Below are positions 32,645 to 41,804 of a DNA stretch of 64,000 bases, piece after piece. Made by a program: the position numbers and the translations under genes. Source of the stretch: Kribbella antiqua. Its GTDB lineage: Bacteria > Actinomycetota > Actinomycetes > Propionibacteriales > Kribbellaceae. The first letter of the stretch is position 1. Each line of letters begins with the position of its first letter. The DNA is taken from positions 186,001 to 250,000 of the forward strand of contig NZ_SLWR01000012.1 in assembly GCF_004345665.1 (NCBI RefSeq). The letters are read 5' to 3'. The notes beneath the pieces are model-generated. The model did no database searches. It was not told where the DNA came from and saw only the letters and a program-made list of their open reading frames with translations.

Positions 32645-33928
32645 ATGCCGCCCAGCATTCGTCGTACGGCGCCGCTCCTGGCGGCCGGCGCCGTACTTCT
32701 CAGCCTCGTCGCGGCGCCGTCCGCGACCGCACAACCCACACCTGACAACGTCGATCCGTCGCGTCAGACCCTCGCAGCCGGTGACGGCTGGGCCTCCGAA
32801 GGCTCCGGTACGACGGGAGGCGCCGCCGCGAAGAACGTCATCCGGGTCCGGACCCCGGCTGAGCTGCGGCAAGCCGTCGCCGGCGACCAGCCGAAGATCG
32901 TGCAGGTCGCCGGCCTCATCGACGCGAACACGACCGAGGACGGCCGGCGCATACCCTGCGAGCAGTACGCCGTCGCGCCGTACACGCTCGCGGACTATCT
33001 GGCGACGTACGATCCGGCGCGCTGGACAGGTCCGGCGAGCGGGCCGATGGAAGACGCGCGGAAGGCGTCGAACAACCGGCAGCGTGAGCAGGTCCAGGTC
33101 GACATCGGTGCGAACACCACGCTGATCGGCGTCGGCCGCGCACACCTCGTCGGCTTCTCGCTGAACATCGATCGGGTCGACAACGTCATCGTCCGGAACC
33201 TGCGGATCTCCGACGCATACGACTGCTTCCCCGTCTGGAACGGCGAGACCTGGAAGACCGAGTGGGACAACCTCGTGGTCAGCGGCGGGACGCATGTCTG
33301 GCTGGACCATCTCACCCTCGACGACGGGGACACCGTCGACGCCGAGCAGCCGCGCTACTTCGGCGAACTGTTCCTGCGCCACGACGGCCTGCTCGACGTG
33401 GTCCGTCAGGCCGACCTGGTGACGATCTCCTGGAGCAAGCTCAGCGGTCACGACAAGTCGATGCTGTGGGGCAACGGTGACACCGTCGTCGCCGACCGCG
33501 GCAAGATTCGCGTGACCCTGCACCACAACGAATTCACCGACCTGGTCCAGCGGGCGCCCCGCGTCCGCTTCGGCCAGGTGAACGTCTACAACAACCTCTA
33601 TCGCGTCACGGATCCGAGCCACTACGAGTACTCCTGGGGCGTGGGCGTCGAGTCGTCGATCACTGCCCGCGAGAACTGGTTCGAGTTGACAGCCGGTGTG
33701 ACGCCGGACCGCATCATCCACAACTGGGGCGGTACCGGCATCTCGGAGTCCGGCAGTTGGGTCAACGGCCGCAAGACCGCCGTACTGGATGCCTACAACG
33801 CCGCGCATCCCGAAGCTCCGCTGCTCTCCACGGTCACTGGCAGCGCCGGACCGCATCTGACGATCTACCCCGCACCGAGCGTCCCCGCCCTGGTCGGCGC
33901 GTGGGCCGGCGCGGGCCGACTGGACTGA
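32645..33928 (+). CDS. Pectate lyase, polysaccharide lyase family 1, secreted
   Basis: This is 427 residues from ATG 32645 with AGGAG eight bases upstream. A Sec signal peptide is clear (LLAAGAVLLSLVAAPSATAQ, cleavage after ATA). The right-handed beta-helix shows VDNVIVRNLRISDAYDCF, THVWLDHLTLDDGD (calcium-site aspartates), VTISWSKLSGHDKSMLWGNG and the catalytic segment LHHNEFTDLVQRAPRVRFG with the complete RxPxxR motif. It cleaves polygalacturonate by beta-elimination outside the cell. It lies 13 bases upstream of the bifunctional lyase-esterase gene. Confidence 0.93.
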   Translation: MPPSIRRTAPLLAAGAVLLSLVAAPSATAQPTPDNVDPSRQTLAAGDGWASEGSGTTGGAAAKNVIRVRTPAELRQAVAGDQPKIVQVAGLIDANTTEDGRRIPCEQYAVAPYTLADYLATYDPARWTGPASGPMEDARKASNNRQREQVQVDIGANTTLIGVGRAHLVGFSLNIDRVDNVIVRNLRISDAYDCFPVWNGETWKTEWDNLVVSGGTHVWLDHLTLDDGDTVDAEQPRYFGELFLRHDGLLDVVRQADLVTISWSKLSGHDKSMLWGNGDTVVADRGKIRVTLHHNEFTDLVQRAPRVRFGQVNVYNNLYRVTDPSHYEYSWGVGVESSITARENWFELTAGVTPDRIIHNWGGTGISESGSWVNGRKTAVLDAYNAAHPEAPLLSTVTGSAGPHLTIYPAPSVPALVGAWAGAGRLD

Positions 33929-33941
33929 GAGGACGACCTTC

Positions 33942-35996
33942 ATGAACCGAACCGCCCTCCTGACGCACGTCCGCCGGTGCCTGGCCGTCGGTGGACTCTC
34001 CCTCACACTGGTCGCCGCCCTGGTGCCGGCATCCAGCGCCGCCCCGACATCCCTTGCCGGCAACCCGACCCAGATCCGCACCGAGGCGGAGTTGCTCGCA
34101 CTCATGGGCGCACCCGCCACCACGACCGTGGACGGTCCGGTGTGGTCGGCCGGCGCGACCGGCATGGCCTCCATCCCGACCGCCGAGTCGCCCGACGGCA
34201 CTACCGGCGGCCTCGGCGGCCGGACCGTCACGGCCGGCACCGCCGAGGAGCTGACCCAGTACGCCGCGCAGCCCGGCCCGCTGATCATCGTCGTCCGCGG
34301 CAGTCTCCGGATCCCCTTCGGCACACAGGTTCCGGTCGCCTCGGACAAGACCATCGTCGGTGCCGGCGAAACGGCCGAGCTCGTCGGCGGCGGCCTGTTC
34401 CTCAACAGCACCCACAATGTGGTCGTCCGGAACCTGCGGATCCGCGACTCCTACATCCCCGGCGATTGGGACGGCAAGCGCAGCGACAACGACAACGACG
34501 GCGTCCGGCTCGACACCGCGCACCATGTCTGGATCGACCACGTCACCTTCGAACGGCTCGGTGACGGCCTGGTCGACGTACGCAAGGACTCGGACTACGT
34601 CACGTTGTCGTGGAACGTGTTCAGCGCGCACAACAAGGCCGTAGGCGTCGGCTGGACACCCAACGTGGTGACCAAGCTGACCCTGCACCACAACTGGTTC
34701 TCGAACACCTACCAGCGCAACGCGAGCATCGACAACGTCGAGGCAGCGCACGTCTACAACAACTGGTTTCGAGGCATCGGCCAGTACGGCACGATGTCCC
34801 GGGGCGCCTCCAAGGTGGTGGCCGAGAGCAACTACTACTCCGACGGCGAGGATCCGATCGTCGCCAAGGACCCCGCGTCGCAGATCGTCAACCGCGGCAA
34901 CATCTTCACCAACATCCGCGGCCGGCGCGACAACGTCGGTACGGCGTTCGACCCCGCGACGTACTACTCCTCGACTCCGGATCCCGCGAGCTCGGTGCCC
35001 TCGATCGTCGGTGCATACGCCGGTCCCACCACGAGGGCTCGCACGTACGGGCAGACGGTGACGGTCGCGCTCGACGGCACCGGTGACTTCGCCAGCATCA
35101 GCGCGGCGGTGGCGACGGTCGGCGGCCGACCGGCCACGATCATCGTCAAGCCGGGCGTGTACCGGGAGGTCGTGCGGATCTGGGGCTATCAGGACGACCT
35201 GACCATCCGTGGTGCGACCGGCAACCCGGCAGACGTCGTACTGACCTACGAGCTCGCCGCCGGACAGGAGAAGTTCTACGGCGGGACGTTCGGCGCGACA
35301 GGTTCGGCCACGCTGGGGATTCTCGGCGACGACGTCACCGTCGAGGACATCACCGTCCAGAACGGCTGGGACGAGCAGGCGAACTTCCCCAGCCAGGCGC
35401 TCGCATTGCGCACCGCAGGCGACCGGATCCGGCTCGACAACGTCCGGCTGCTGGGCAACCAGGACACACTGCTCCTAGACACACCGAGTCGTGAGGCGCG
35501 CGCCCGTACCTGGATCACCGACTCTTTCATCCAGGGTGATGTCGACTTCATCTACGGCCGCGGTACGGCGGTCATCACGGACAGCACGATCAAGTCGATG
35601 GATCGCGGTCAAGCGGTCAACGGGTACGTCACCGCGGCCGCGACGATCGACAGCAACCCGTACGGCTTCCTGATCGAACACAGCCGGTTCGAGTCGGACG
35701 CGGCCCCCGGCACGGTCTTCCTCGGCCGGCCGTGGCACCCGAACAACGATCCCGGAGCCGACCCGCTCGTGGTGGTGCGGGACTCCTGGCTGGGCGCCCA
35801 CATCGGTACACCGGCCTGGTCGGACATGAGCGGCTGGTCGTGGCGGGATGCGCGCTTCGCGGAGTACCACAACACGGGCCCGGGCGCCGCTTCCGGGGAC
35901 GGCCGGCCGCAGCTGACCGACGCCGAAGCAGCCAGCGCCGACCGCTCCGCCTGGCTGGCCGGAACCGACGGGTGGAACCCCGTCGACCGCGACTGA
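33942..35996 (+). CDS. Secreted bifunctional pectate lyase (PL1) - pectin methylesterase (CE8)
   Basis: This is 684 residues from ATG 33942. The signal peptide is CLAVGGLSLTLVAALVPASS-AA. Residues 80-360 are a PL1 beta-helix (NVVVRNLRIRDSYIPGDWDG, HVWIDHVTFERLGDGLVDV, LTLHHNWFSNTYQRNASID). Residues 370-670 are a CE8 pectinesterase (VTVALDGTGDFASISAAVAT, QALALRTAGDRI, NQDTLLL, GDVDFIYGRGTAV with the catalytic aspartate, and FLGRPW). De-esterification and cleavage are thus joined in one polypeptide. In the PL1 part the usual RxPxxR reads RNASID: the first arginine is kept but the proline and second arginine are lost, so lyase activity may be altered. Confidence 0.93.
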   Translation: MNRTALLTHVRRCLAVGGLSLTLVAALVPASSAAPTSLAGNPTQIRTEAELLALMGAPATTTVDGPVWSAGATGMASIPTAESPDGTTGGLGGRTVTAGTAEELTQYAAQPGPLIIVVRGSLRIPFGTQVPVASDKTIVGAGETAELVGGGLFLNSTHNVVVRNLRIRDSYIPGDWDGKRSDNDNDGVRLDTAHHVWIDHVTFERLGDGLVDVRKDSDYVTLSWNVFSAHNKAVGVGWTPNVVTKLTLHHNWFSNTYQRNASIDNVEAAHVYNNWFRGIGQYGTMSRGASKVVAESNYYSDGEDPIVAKDPASQIVNRGNIFTNIRGRRDNVGTAFDPATYYSSTPDPASSVPSIVGAYAGPTTRARTYGQTVTVALDGTGDFASISAAVATVGGRPATIIVKPGVYREVVRIWGYQDDLTIRGATGNPADVVLTYELAAGQEKFYGGTFGATGSATLGILGDDVTVEDITVQNGWDEQANFPSQALALRTAGDRIRLDNVRLLGNQDTLLLDTPSREARARTWITDSFIQGDVDFIYGRGTAVITDSTIKSMDRGQAVNGYVTAAATIDSNPYGFLIEHSRFESDAAPGTVFLGRPWHPNNDPGADPLVVVRDSWLGAHIGTPAWSDMSGWSWRDARFAEYHNTGPGAASGDGRPQLTDAEAASADRSAWLAGTDGWNPVDRD

Positions 35997-36026
35997 TCTC
36001 GCAGCAATCACCAAGGAGAATCCACG

Positions 36027-36956
36027 ATGGCAGTTCTGCAGGCTGATCCCGCGCCGCCGGTCGAGGCGGTCCGCCGGCGACCGCGGGAGCGGTGGACGCC
36101 GTACGCGCTGCTGGCGCCGACGCTGGTGCTCGTCGCCGTCTTCCTGCTGTATCCCATCGGCAGTGTCGTGTACTACTCGCTGTTCAAGTACAACGTCACC
36201 AAGCCGCGCAGCAACGGCTTCATCGGCCTCGAGAACTACCAGAACATGCTGAGCGACCAGCTGTTCTGGGACTCGCTGCGCTTCACCACCCAATGGGTCG
36301 TCGTCGAGGTGGGGCTCCAGCTGGTGCTGGGGCTCGGCCTGGCCCTCGTCATCAACGAGACGTTCGTGGGCCGGAGTCTTGCCAGGTCGCTGGTGTTCTC
36401 GCCGTGGGCCGTCGCGGGTGTGCTCACGACGACGATCTGGTTGCTCATCTACAGCCCGACGACCGGATTCTCCCGCTATCTGGCCGACATCGGCATCGGC
36501 AGCTACGGCGAGAGTCCCTTGATCGACAGCACTTCTGCCTTCTGGGCCGCCGTACTGGCAGAGCTGTGGCGTGGGGTGCCGTTCTTCGCGATTCTCCTGC
36601 TCGCTGATCTGCAGACGATCTCGCAGGATCTCTACGAGGCCGCGGAAGTGGATGGTGCGGGCCGGATGCAACGGTTCTGGTCCGTGACGCTGCCGCACCT
36701 GCGCAACGCGATCGTCCTGTCGACGCTGCTCCGGGCGGTGTGGGAGTTCAACAACGTGGATCTGCTCTACACGCTGACCGGCGGCGGTCCGGGCAACTCG
36801 ACGATGACGTTGCCGTTGTACGTCGCCCGGATGGCGGTCGACGCGAAGGAGTTCGGCTACGGTTCCGCCCTGACCGTATCCGCGTTCCTGATCCTGGCGA
36901 TCTTCTCGATCGCCTACCTCAAACTCTCCCGCGTCGGCCGAGAGGGACAATCATGA
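36027..36956 (+). CDS. ABC sugar transporter permease (MalF/UgpA type)
   Basis: This is 309 residues from ATG 36027 behind AAGGAG. Six transmembrane segments are visible: APTLVLVAVFLLYPIGSVVY, WVVVEVGLQLVLGLGLALVI, SLVFSPWAVAGVLTTTIWLL, FWAAVLAELWRGVPFFAILL, ATPase-coupling loop EAAEVDGAGRMQRFWSVTLP (EAA motif) and VSAFLILAIFSIAYLKL. It forms the importer with the next permease and the upstream lipoprotein. As is usual for actinobacterial sugar importers, no ATPase gene is in the cluster; a shared MsiK-like ATPase elsewhere is likely. Confidence 0.93.
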   Translation: MAVLQADPAPPVEAVRRRPRERWTPYALLAPTLVLVAVFLLYPIGSVVYYSLFKYNVTKPRSNGFIGLENYQNMLSDQLFWDSLRFTTQWVVVEVGLQLVLGLGLALVINETFVGRSLARSLVFSPWAVAGVLTTTIWLLIYSPTTGFSRYLADIGIGSYGESPLIDSTSAFWAAVLAELWRGVPFFAILLLADLQTISQDLYEAAEVDGAGRMQRFWSVTLPHLRNAIVLSTLLRAVWEFNNVDLLYTLTGGGPGNSTMTLPLYVARMAVDAKEFGYGSALTVSAFLILAIFSIAYLKLSRVGREGQS

Positions 36957-37843
36957 CGACTCTCGTTGAAGCTCCGGCGGCCTCCGAGCGTACGACGGTC
37001 AATCGTCCACCAAGCCGCCGTACCGATCCGAACCACCGGCGGGCGCCGCGGTGGATGATCTACACCCCGCTCGCGCTCTACCTGCTCTTCACCCTGGTCC
37101 CCTTCTACTGGATCCTGCTCTTCAGCCTCCGCCCAGCCGGGTCGACCTCGGTGATCCCGTGGCCGATCACCTTCGAGCACTACAAGACGGTCTGGGACGG
37201 CGCCGGCTTCGCGGTCTTCTTCAAGAACTCGGTCGTCATCGCCCTGTTCACCCTCTTCGGTACGACGATTCTGTCGCTGCTCGGCGGTTATGCGCTGGCC
37301 CGGTTCCGGTTCCGCGGCCGGGGTGCGTTCATGGTGATGACGTTGTGCACGCAGTTCATTCCGGGCGCGATGATGCTGATCCCGCTGTTCGACATCTTCC
37401 GGACGATCGGGCTGATCAACACACCGTGGAGCATCGTCGTCGCGGACACCGTGTTCGGGCTGCCGCTCTCGCTGATCATGATGGCCGGGTTCATCCGGAA
37501 CATCCCGATCGAACTGGAGGAAGCGTCCTGGGTGGACGGTTGCGGCCGGCTGCGCGGGTTCCTCACCGTCGTGCTGCCGTTGCTGCGGCCCGGCATGGTC
37601 GCGATCAGCTCGTTCGCGTTCATCGGGTCGTGGAACAACTTCCTCTTCGCGCTGATGTTCCTCAACGACCAGGACCAGTTCACCATTCCGGTCGGGCTCA
37701 GCTACATGCTCGGCGAGTACAGCGTCGACTTCGGCGCGCTGGCGGCGGGTGGCGTCGTGGCCGTCGTACCGGTCGTGCTTGTCTTTGCCTATGTGCAGAA
37801 GTTCCTGGTCCAGGGTCTGTCGGCGGGAGCGGTGAAGGGGTGA
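36953..37843 (+). CDS. ABC sugar transporter permease (MalG/UgpE type)
   Basis: This is 296 residues from ATG 36953, in a 4-base ATGA overlap with the first permease. Transmembrane segments include WMIYTPLALYLLFTLVPFYW, NSVVIALFTLFGTTILSLLG, MTLCTQFIPGAMMLIPLFDI and AISSFAFIGSWNNFLFALMF. The coupling loop EEASWVDGCGRLRGFLTVVL carries the EAA-type motif (EEASWVDG). N-terminal 30 residues are polar and cytoplasmic. It is the second half of the pectin-oligosaccharide importer. Confidence 0.93.
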   Translation: MTTLVEAPAASERTTVNRPPSRRTDPNHRRAPRWMIYTPLALYLLFTLVPFYWILLFSLRPAGSTSVIPWPITFEHYKTVWDGAGFAVFFKNSVVIALFTLFGTTILSLLGGYALARFRFRGRGAFMVMTLCTQFIPGAMMLIPLFDIFRTIGLINTPWSIVVADTVFGLPLSLIMMAGFIRNIPIELEEASWVDGCGRLRGFLTVVLPLLRPGMVAISSFAFIGSWNNFLFALMFLNDQDQFTIPVGLSYMLGEYSVDFGALAAGGVVAVVPVVLVFAYVQKFLVQGLSAGAVKG

Positions 37844-38955
37844 GACCGACGGCGTTGGGCGGGTACGACGACTGGCCGGACTTCGTCCGCGATGCGTCGC
37901 CGCTGACCGGGGACGAACTCACCACGAGAGTCGCCGAGCTTCTCGGCGTACCCGAGCCGCCGTCGGCTCCGGCCGTGCGGATTGTCGACGATTGGCAATC
38001 CGACGATGTCCACGGGAGCTTGCTCGAGTGGAACACGCCGTTCGGACCGCCGACCCGTGCGTGGCTGCTGCGGCCCCGGGAGGGATCGGGTGCCGCGTTG
38101 CTCGGGCTGCATTGCCATGCGGGGGTGAAGTCGATCGGTGCTGAGCGGCTGGTCGAGACCCCTGAGCCGACTGCGGGTGCGGTCAGGCTGCGAAGTAGCT
38201 TTTACCAGGACCGTGCCGTGGCGAACGCGTTGGCGCGCGCGGGATTCGTCGTACTGTGTCATGACACGTTCGCGTGGGGTTCGCGCCGGTTCGGGTTCGA
38301 CCCATTGCCGTGGCGGTTGCGGGACGTGATGGCGACGTACGAGGCCGCGTGGCTGGCGGCGGACCACTCCCCGGCCGATGACGAGTGGTACGACGTCGCG
38401 GCCGGCCATCACGAGAACACGATCGCGAAGGCAGCCGGCCTGCTCGGTACGTCGTTCGCCGGGATGGTCGCGTACGACGACCTGGTGGCGCTGAGCGTGC
38501 TGCGCGGGCTCGACGGGGTGGGTCCGGATCGGATAGGTGTCTTCGGCTTCTCCGGCGGCGGTGCCCGGTCGGCGACTCTGACCGCGCTCGATCCGGGCAT
38601 CAAAGCGTCGGCGATCGTCTGCATGATGACCACGTTCGACGCACTCCTTCCGGCATACTTCGATGCCCACACCTGGATGTTCACGAGCCCCGGCCTGGCC
38701 CGTCACCTCGACTTCCCGTCCCTCACCGCCGGCCGCGCCCGCCATCACCAACTGGTCCTCTACGCCGAAGACGACGAACTCTTCCCACCCCAAGGCATGC
38801 TCACCGCCGACCGCGAACTCACCGAACACTTCCATTACGGCCCCGGCACCTACCAGAGCATCTTCCTCCCGGGCCCCCACCGCTTCGACACCGAAATGCA
38901 GGACTTGGTGAAGACCTTCTTCGAATCCAGTCTGATGGGGTCCGTGCGTACCTAA
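37840..38955 (+). CDS. Alpha/beta-hydrolase esterase of the pectin cluster
   Basis: This is 371 residues from GTG 37840, overlapping the permease stop by four bases. It is a dienelactone-hydrolase/acetylxylan-esterase-like fold: LLGLHCHAGVKSIGAERLVE for the first strand, GFSGGGARSATLTALDPGIK with the nucleophile serine, LVLYAEDDELFPPQG with the catalytic aspartate region and FLPGPHRFDTEMQDLV with the histidine. There is no signal peptide, so it acts on imported material, perhaps removing acetyl or other ester groups from pectic oligomers. The last codons lie within a long inverted repeat shared with the convergent kinase gene. Confidence 0.85.
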   Translation: MRPTALGGYDDWPDFVRDASPLTGDELTTRVAELLGVPEPPSAPAVRIVDDWQSDDVHGSLLEWNTPFGPPTRAWLLRPREGSGAALLGLHCHAGVKSIGAERLVETPEPTAGAVRLRSSFYQDRAVANALARAGFVVLCHDTFAWGSRRFGFDPLPWRLRDVMATYEAAWLAADHSPADDEWYDVAAGHHENTIAKAAGLLGTSFAGMVAYDDLVALSVLRGLDGVGPDRIGVFGFSGGGARSATLTALDPGIKASAIVCMMTTFDALLPAYFDAHTWMFTSPGLARHLDFPSLTAGRARHHQLVLYAEDDELFPPQGMLTADRELTEHFHYGPGTYQSIFLPGPHRFDTEMQDLVKTFFESSLMGSVRT

Positions 38956-39048
38956 GGACGGGTAGTAGTCGATCGCCGGGAGGGGCTGCCCTCGTGGAAC
39001 CGCTGGGCGCATCGCCTGTCCGTCCAGTACTACCCGTTCTTAGGTACG
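38947..39048. terminator. Long inverted repeat spanning the ends of two convergent genes
   Basis: Arm 38947-38967 (cgtacctaaggacgggtagt, plus one base) pairs with 39028-39048 with one mismatch in 21 bp, around a 60-base loop. Each arm contains the last codons and the TAA stop of one gene: both proteins end in Arg-Thr-stop (CGT ACC TAA). It could stop transcription from both directions. Confidence 0.65.
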
Positions 39049-40290
39049 GCCATTGGGCAGGTGGGCTTCGAACGTGGCGCCGCCTGTGGGGGAGGTGTGG
39101 ATTTGGATGGTGCCGTGGTGGTGGGTGATGACTTCGGCGACTATGGCCAGGCCTAGGCCGGTGCCGCCGGTGGGGCGGGAGCGGTCGGGGGTCAGGCGGA
39201 CGAAGCGGTCGAAGACGTGGGCTCGGTCGGCGACGGGGATGCCCGGGCCGTCGTCGGAGATGGTGAGTACGACGGTGTCGTCCGACTCCGACAGGCTGAA
39301 GTCGATCTGAGTGCGGGCATGCCTGGCCGCATTCTCGGTGAGGTTGTGGATCATTCGGGCCAAGGCGGTTTCGTCACCGAGGATCTGGCCGGCGGAAACG
39401 GCCGAGGTGTCGACGACCAGTTTTGTTGCCTCACGCAACCGTCGCGCCTCGGCGAAGAGCAGGTCGTCCAGGTCGACCGGCGTACGTGATGGTTCGGGGC
39501 CTGCTTCGTCGGAGCGGGCCAACAGCAAGAGATCGTCGACGAGTTGTTGCATGCGCAGGTCTTCGGCCAGGACGGTCGACGCCAACTCGTCGACGGTGGT
39601 GCGGTCGGGGTGAGCCTGCGCGACTTCGGCATGCTGGCGGATCGCCGCGATCGGTGAACGCAGCTCATGCGACGCATCGGACACGAAGTGCTGCTGACTT
39701 TCCCGGGAACGCTGCAGCCGGTCGAGCATGCGATTCATGGTCCGCGCCAGCCGCCCGATCTCATCCTTGCGTGCGGCGGGAACGCGCCGATGCAATTCGG
39801 AAGCAGTGATCCCGTCGACTTCGCGGCGGATCGCGGTCACCGGCGCGAGCACCCGCCCGGTCACAACCCACGTCACCCCGCCGACGATCAGCATCATCAG
39901 CGGCACCCCGACCACGAGCACCCGTCGTACGAACCGGGTTGAATCCAGGACGTCGACCAGCGGCCGCCCGACGATCACCTCGGCATCAGCCCTCACCGGA
40001 GCAGCGGCGAAGACGAAATCCTCTGTGTAGCCAGGAGGTTCGACCGAGACACACCCGGTGCCGGGCGAGGCGAGCCTGGCTTCATCTCCTGCATGAACCA
40101 GTTGCACCAACTCTCTCGCGGTCGACTGGTCCGCAACACCCGAAGCCGCCACCTGAGACGCCCGCTCCCGCGCGTCCGCGCACACCTGATCCGTCAGCAC
40201 AGCGCCCAGCAGCGCGACGAGCACCAAGGCGCCCGCCACCAACGCGAGGCCAACGACCAGCACCGCCGCAAGCGTCACCCGCACACGCAT
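39040..40290 (-). CDS. Two-component sensor histidine kinase
   Basis: This is 416 residues from ATG 40290, with GGGAGG seven bases upstream; an earlier GTG is less well placed. Transmembrane helices at about 6-33 (TLAAVLVVGLALVAGALVLV) and 130-155 (VLVVGVPLMMLIVGGVTWVV) flank an extracellular sensor of about 90 residues. HAMP follows (GRVLAPVTAIRREVDGITAS), then HisKA with the phosphorylated histidine in FVSDASHELRSPIAAIRQHA, and HATPase (NLTENAARHA, ISDDGPGIP, GGTGLGLAIV). It pairs with the response regulator encoded 43 bases upstream. The signal is unknown. Confidence 0.93.
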   Translation of the reverse strand: MRVRVTLAAVLVVGLALVAGALVLVALLGAVLTDQVCADARERASQVAASGVADQSTARELVQLVHAGDEARLASPGTGCVSVEPPGYTEDFVFAAAPVRADAEVIVGRPLVDVLDSTRFVRRVLVVGVPLMMLIVGGVTWVVTGRVLAPVTAIRREVDGITASELHRRVPAARKDEIGRLARTMNRMLDRLQRSRESQQHFVSDASHELRSPIAAIRQHAEVAQAHPDRTTVDELASTVLAEDLRMQQLVDDLLLLARSDEAGPEPSRTPVDLDDLLFAEARRLREATKLVVDTSAVSAGQILGDETALARMIHNLTENAARHARTQIDFSLSESDDTVVLTISDDGPGIPVADRAHVFDRFVRLTPDRSRPTGGTGLGLAIVAEVITHHHGTIQIHTSPTGGATFEAHLPNGRT

Positions 40291-40333
40291 CGCCAGACCT
40301 CCCTTCACTCCGCCAGAAGGCGCACTCGCATCG

Positions 40334-40996
40334 TCAGACCTCCGAGAAGCGGTAGCCCGAGCCGCGGACGGTGGTGATGGAGTTGGTGCCGAGCTTCACG
40401 CGAAGGCGCCGGATGTAGACCTCGACGATGTTCGGGTCGCCGTCGAAGTCGTCGTCCCAGACGTGCTCGAGGATCGTCCGCTTCGACACGACCTCACCGC
40501 GTCGACGGATCAAGAACTCCAGCAGCGACAGCTCCCGCGCCGTCAGCACCAGCTCCTGCCCACCCAACCAAGCCCGCCGAGCCGCAGGATCGAGCCGCAG
40601 CTCCCCGGCCTCCAGCACCGCCGGTCGCTCCGCCGCACCCCGCCGTACCAGAGCTCGCAGCCGGGCGATCAGAACGGCGTACGAGAATGGCTTGGTCAGA
40701 TAGTCATCGGCTCCGAGGTCGAGCGCGCGGACCTGATCGGTGTCGGCATCCCTTGCCGTGAGCATCAGAATCGGCGTCCACACCCGCTCGGCCCGCAGCG
40801 CCGCGCAGATCTCGAACCCGTCGATCTCCGGCAGCATCAGATCCAGCAGTACGACGTCGTACCCGTGCTCGCGGGCGAACCACAGCCCGTCGGACCCGGT
40901 CAGCGCGACGTCGACGGCGTACCCCTCGGCTTCCAGGCCGCTCCGCAGCCCCGTGGCGAGCCGCGGCTCGTCCTCCACCACCAACGCCCGCATCAT
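40334..40996 (-). CDS. OmpR-family response regulator
   Basis: This is 220 residues from ATG 40996; GGAGGT lies four bases upstream of it, or seven upstream of the second ATG. The receiver domain has the acidic pair in LVVEDEPRLATGLRSGLE, the phosphorylated aspartate in GYDVVLLDLMLPEIDGFEIC and the lysine in DDYLTKPFSYAVLIARLRAL. The C-terminal winged helix has the OmpR pattern (LTARELSLLEFLIRRRGEVV, VEVYIRRLRVKLGTNSITTV-RGSGYRF). It precedes its kinase in the same operon. The divergent ABC exporter operon 88 bases away is a plausible target. Confidence 0.94.
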   Translation of the reverse strand: MMRALVVEDEPRLATGLRSGLEAEGYAVDVALTGSDGLWFAREHGYDVVLLDLMLPEIDGFEICAALRAERVWTPILMLTARDADTDQVRALDLGADDYLTKPFSYAVLIARLRALVRRGAAERPAVLEAGELRLDPAARRAWLGGQELVLTARELSLLEFLIRRRGEVVSKRTILEHVWDDDFDGDPNIVEVYIRRLRVKLGTNSITTVRGSGYRFSEV

Positions 40997-41084
40997 CCAC
41001 ACCTCCAGGCGATCCTCTTACATAGTGGCTGAACCCCGGCTGAATTCAGCAAGGGTTCAGCACCACCGACCTACCGTCGGCCTC

Positions 41085-41804
41085 ATGGCGAGCATTGAGG
41101 CGAGAGGCCTCAGCAAGCGGTACGGCGCGCGCAACGCCCTCGACGGACTCACCTTCGCCACCGACCCCGGCGAGGTGGTCGGCCTGCTGGGGCCCAATGG
41201 CGCCGGCAAGACCACCACGATCCGGCTGCTCACCACGATCCTCGAACCGACCGCCGGAACCTTCACCGTGGCAGGCATTCCGGGCGATCGACCGACTGAG
41301 ATCAGGCGCCGGATCGGCGTACTCCCGGAGAGCGCCGGCTATCCGCCACGGCAGACCGGCGCTGAGTACCTCCGGTACGCCGCGAGGCTCTATAGCCGAC
41401 GTGATGCACGCGATGTGGCCGACCGGTTGCTCACCGACGTCGGGCTGGGTGATCGCGCGGGTTCCCGGATCTCGTCGTACAGCCGGGGCATGAAGCAACG
41501 ACTCGGGATCGCCCGCGCATTGATCAACGATCCAGCGGTGGTCTTCCTCGACGAGCCGACGCTCGGGCTGGACCCGGCCGGCCAGCGGGAGATTCTCGCC
41601 ACGATCGGGGAGATCGCCGTACGGCGGAATGCGACGGTCGTGCTGTCGACGCACACGCTGACCGAGGTCGAGCAGGTCTGCGGCAGCGTACTCATCCTCG
41701 ACCACGGCAAGCTGCGCACGGCCGGTCCGATCGGTGAGGTCGTCGGTGCGGGGAGTCTGAGCGACGCGTTCCTGAGGCTCACGGAGGAGGCGGATCATGA
41801 CTAG
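41085..41804 (+). CDS. ABC transporter ATP-binding protein
   Basis: This is 239 residues from ATG 41085. Walker A is GPNGAGKTT, the signature SSYSRGMKQRLGIARAL (SRGMKQR), Walker B VVFLDEPTLGLDP, and the switch histidine STHTL. It belongs to the DrrA/NatA-like exporter ATPases. It overlaps the permease gene by eight bases. The operon is divergent from the two-component system, which may regulate it. Confidence 0.93.
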   Translation: MASIEARGLSKRYGARNALDGLTFATDPGEVVGLLGPNGAGKTTTIRLLTTILEPTAGTFTVAGIPGDRPTEIRRRIGVLPESAGYPPRQTGAEYLRYAARLYSRRDARDVADRLLTDVGLGDRAGSRISSYSRGMKQRLGIARALINDPAVVFLDEPTLGLDPAGQREILATIGEIAVRRNATVVLSTHTLTEVEQVCGSVLILDHGKLRTAGPIGEVVGAGSLSDAFLRLTEEADHD

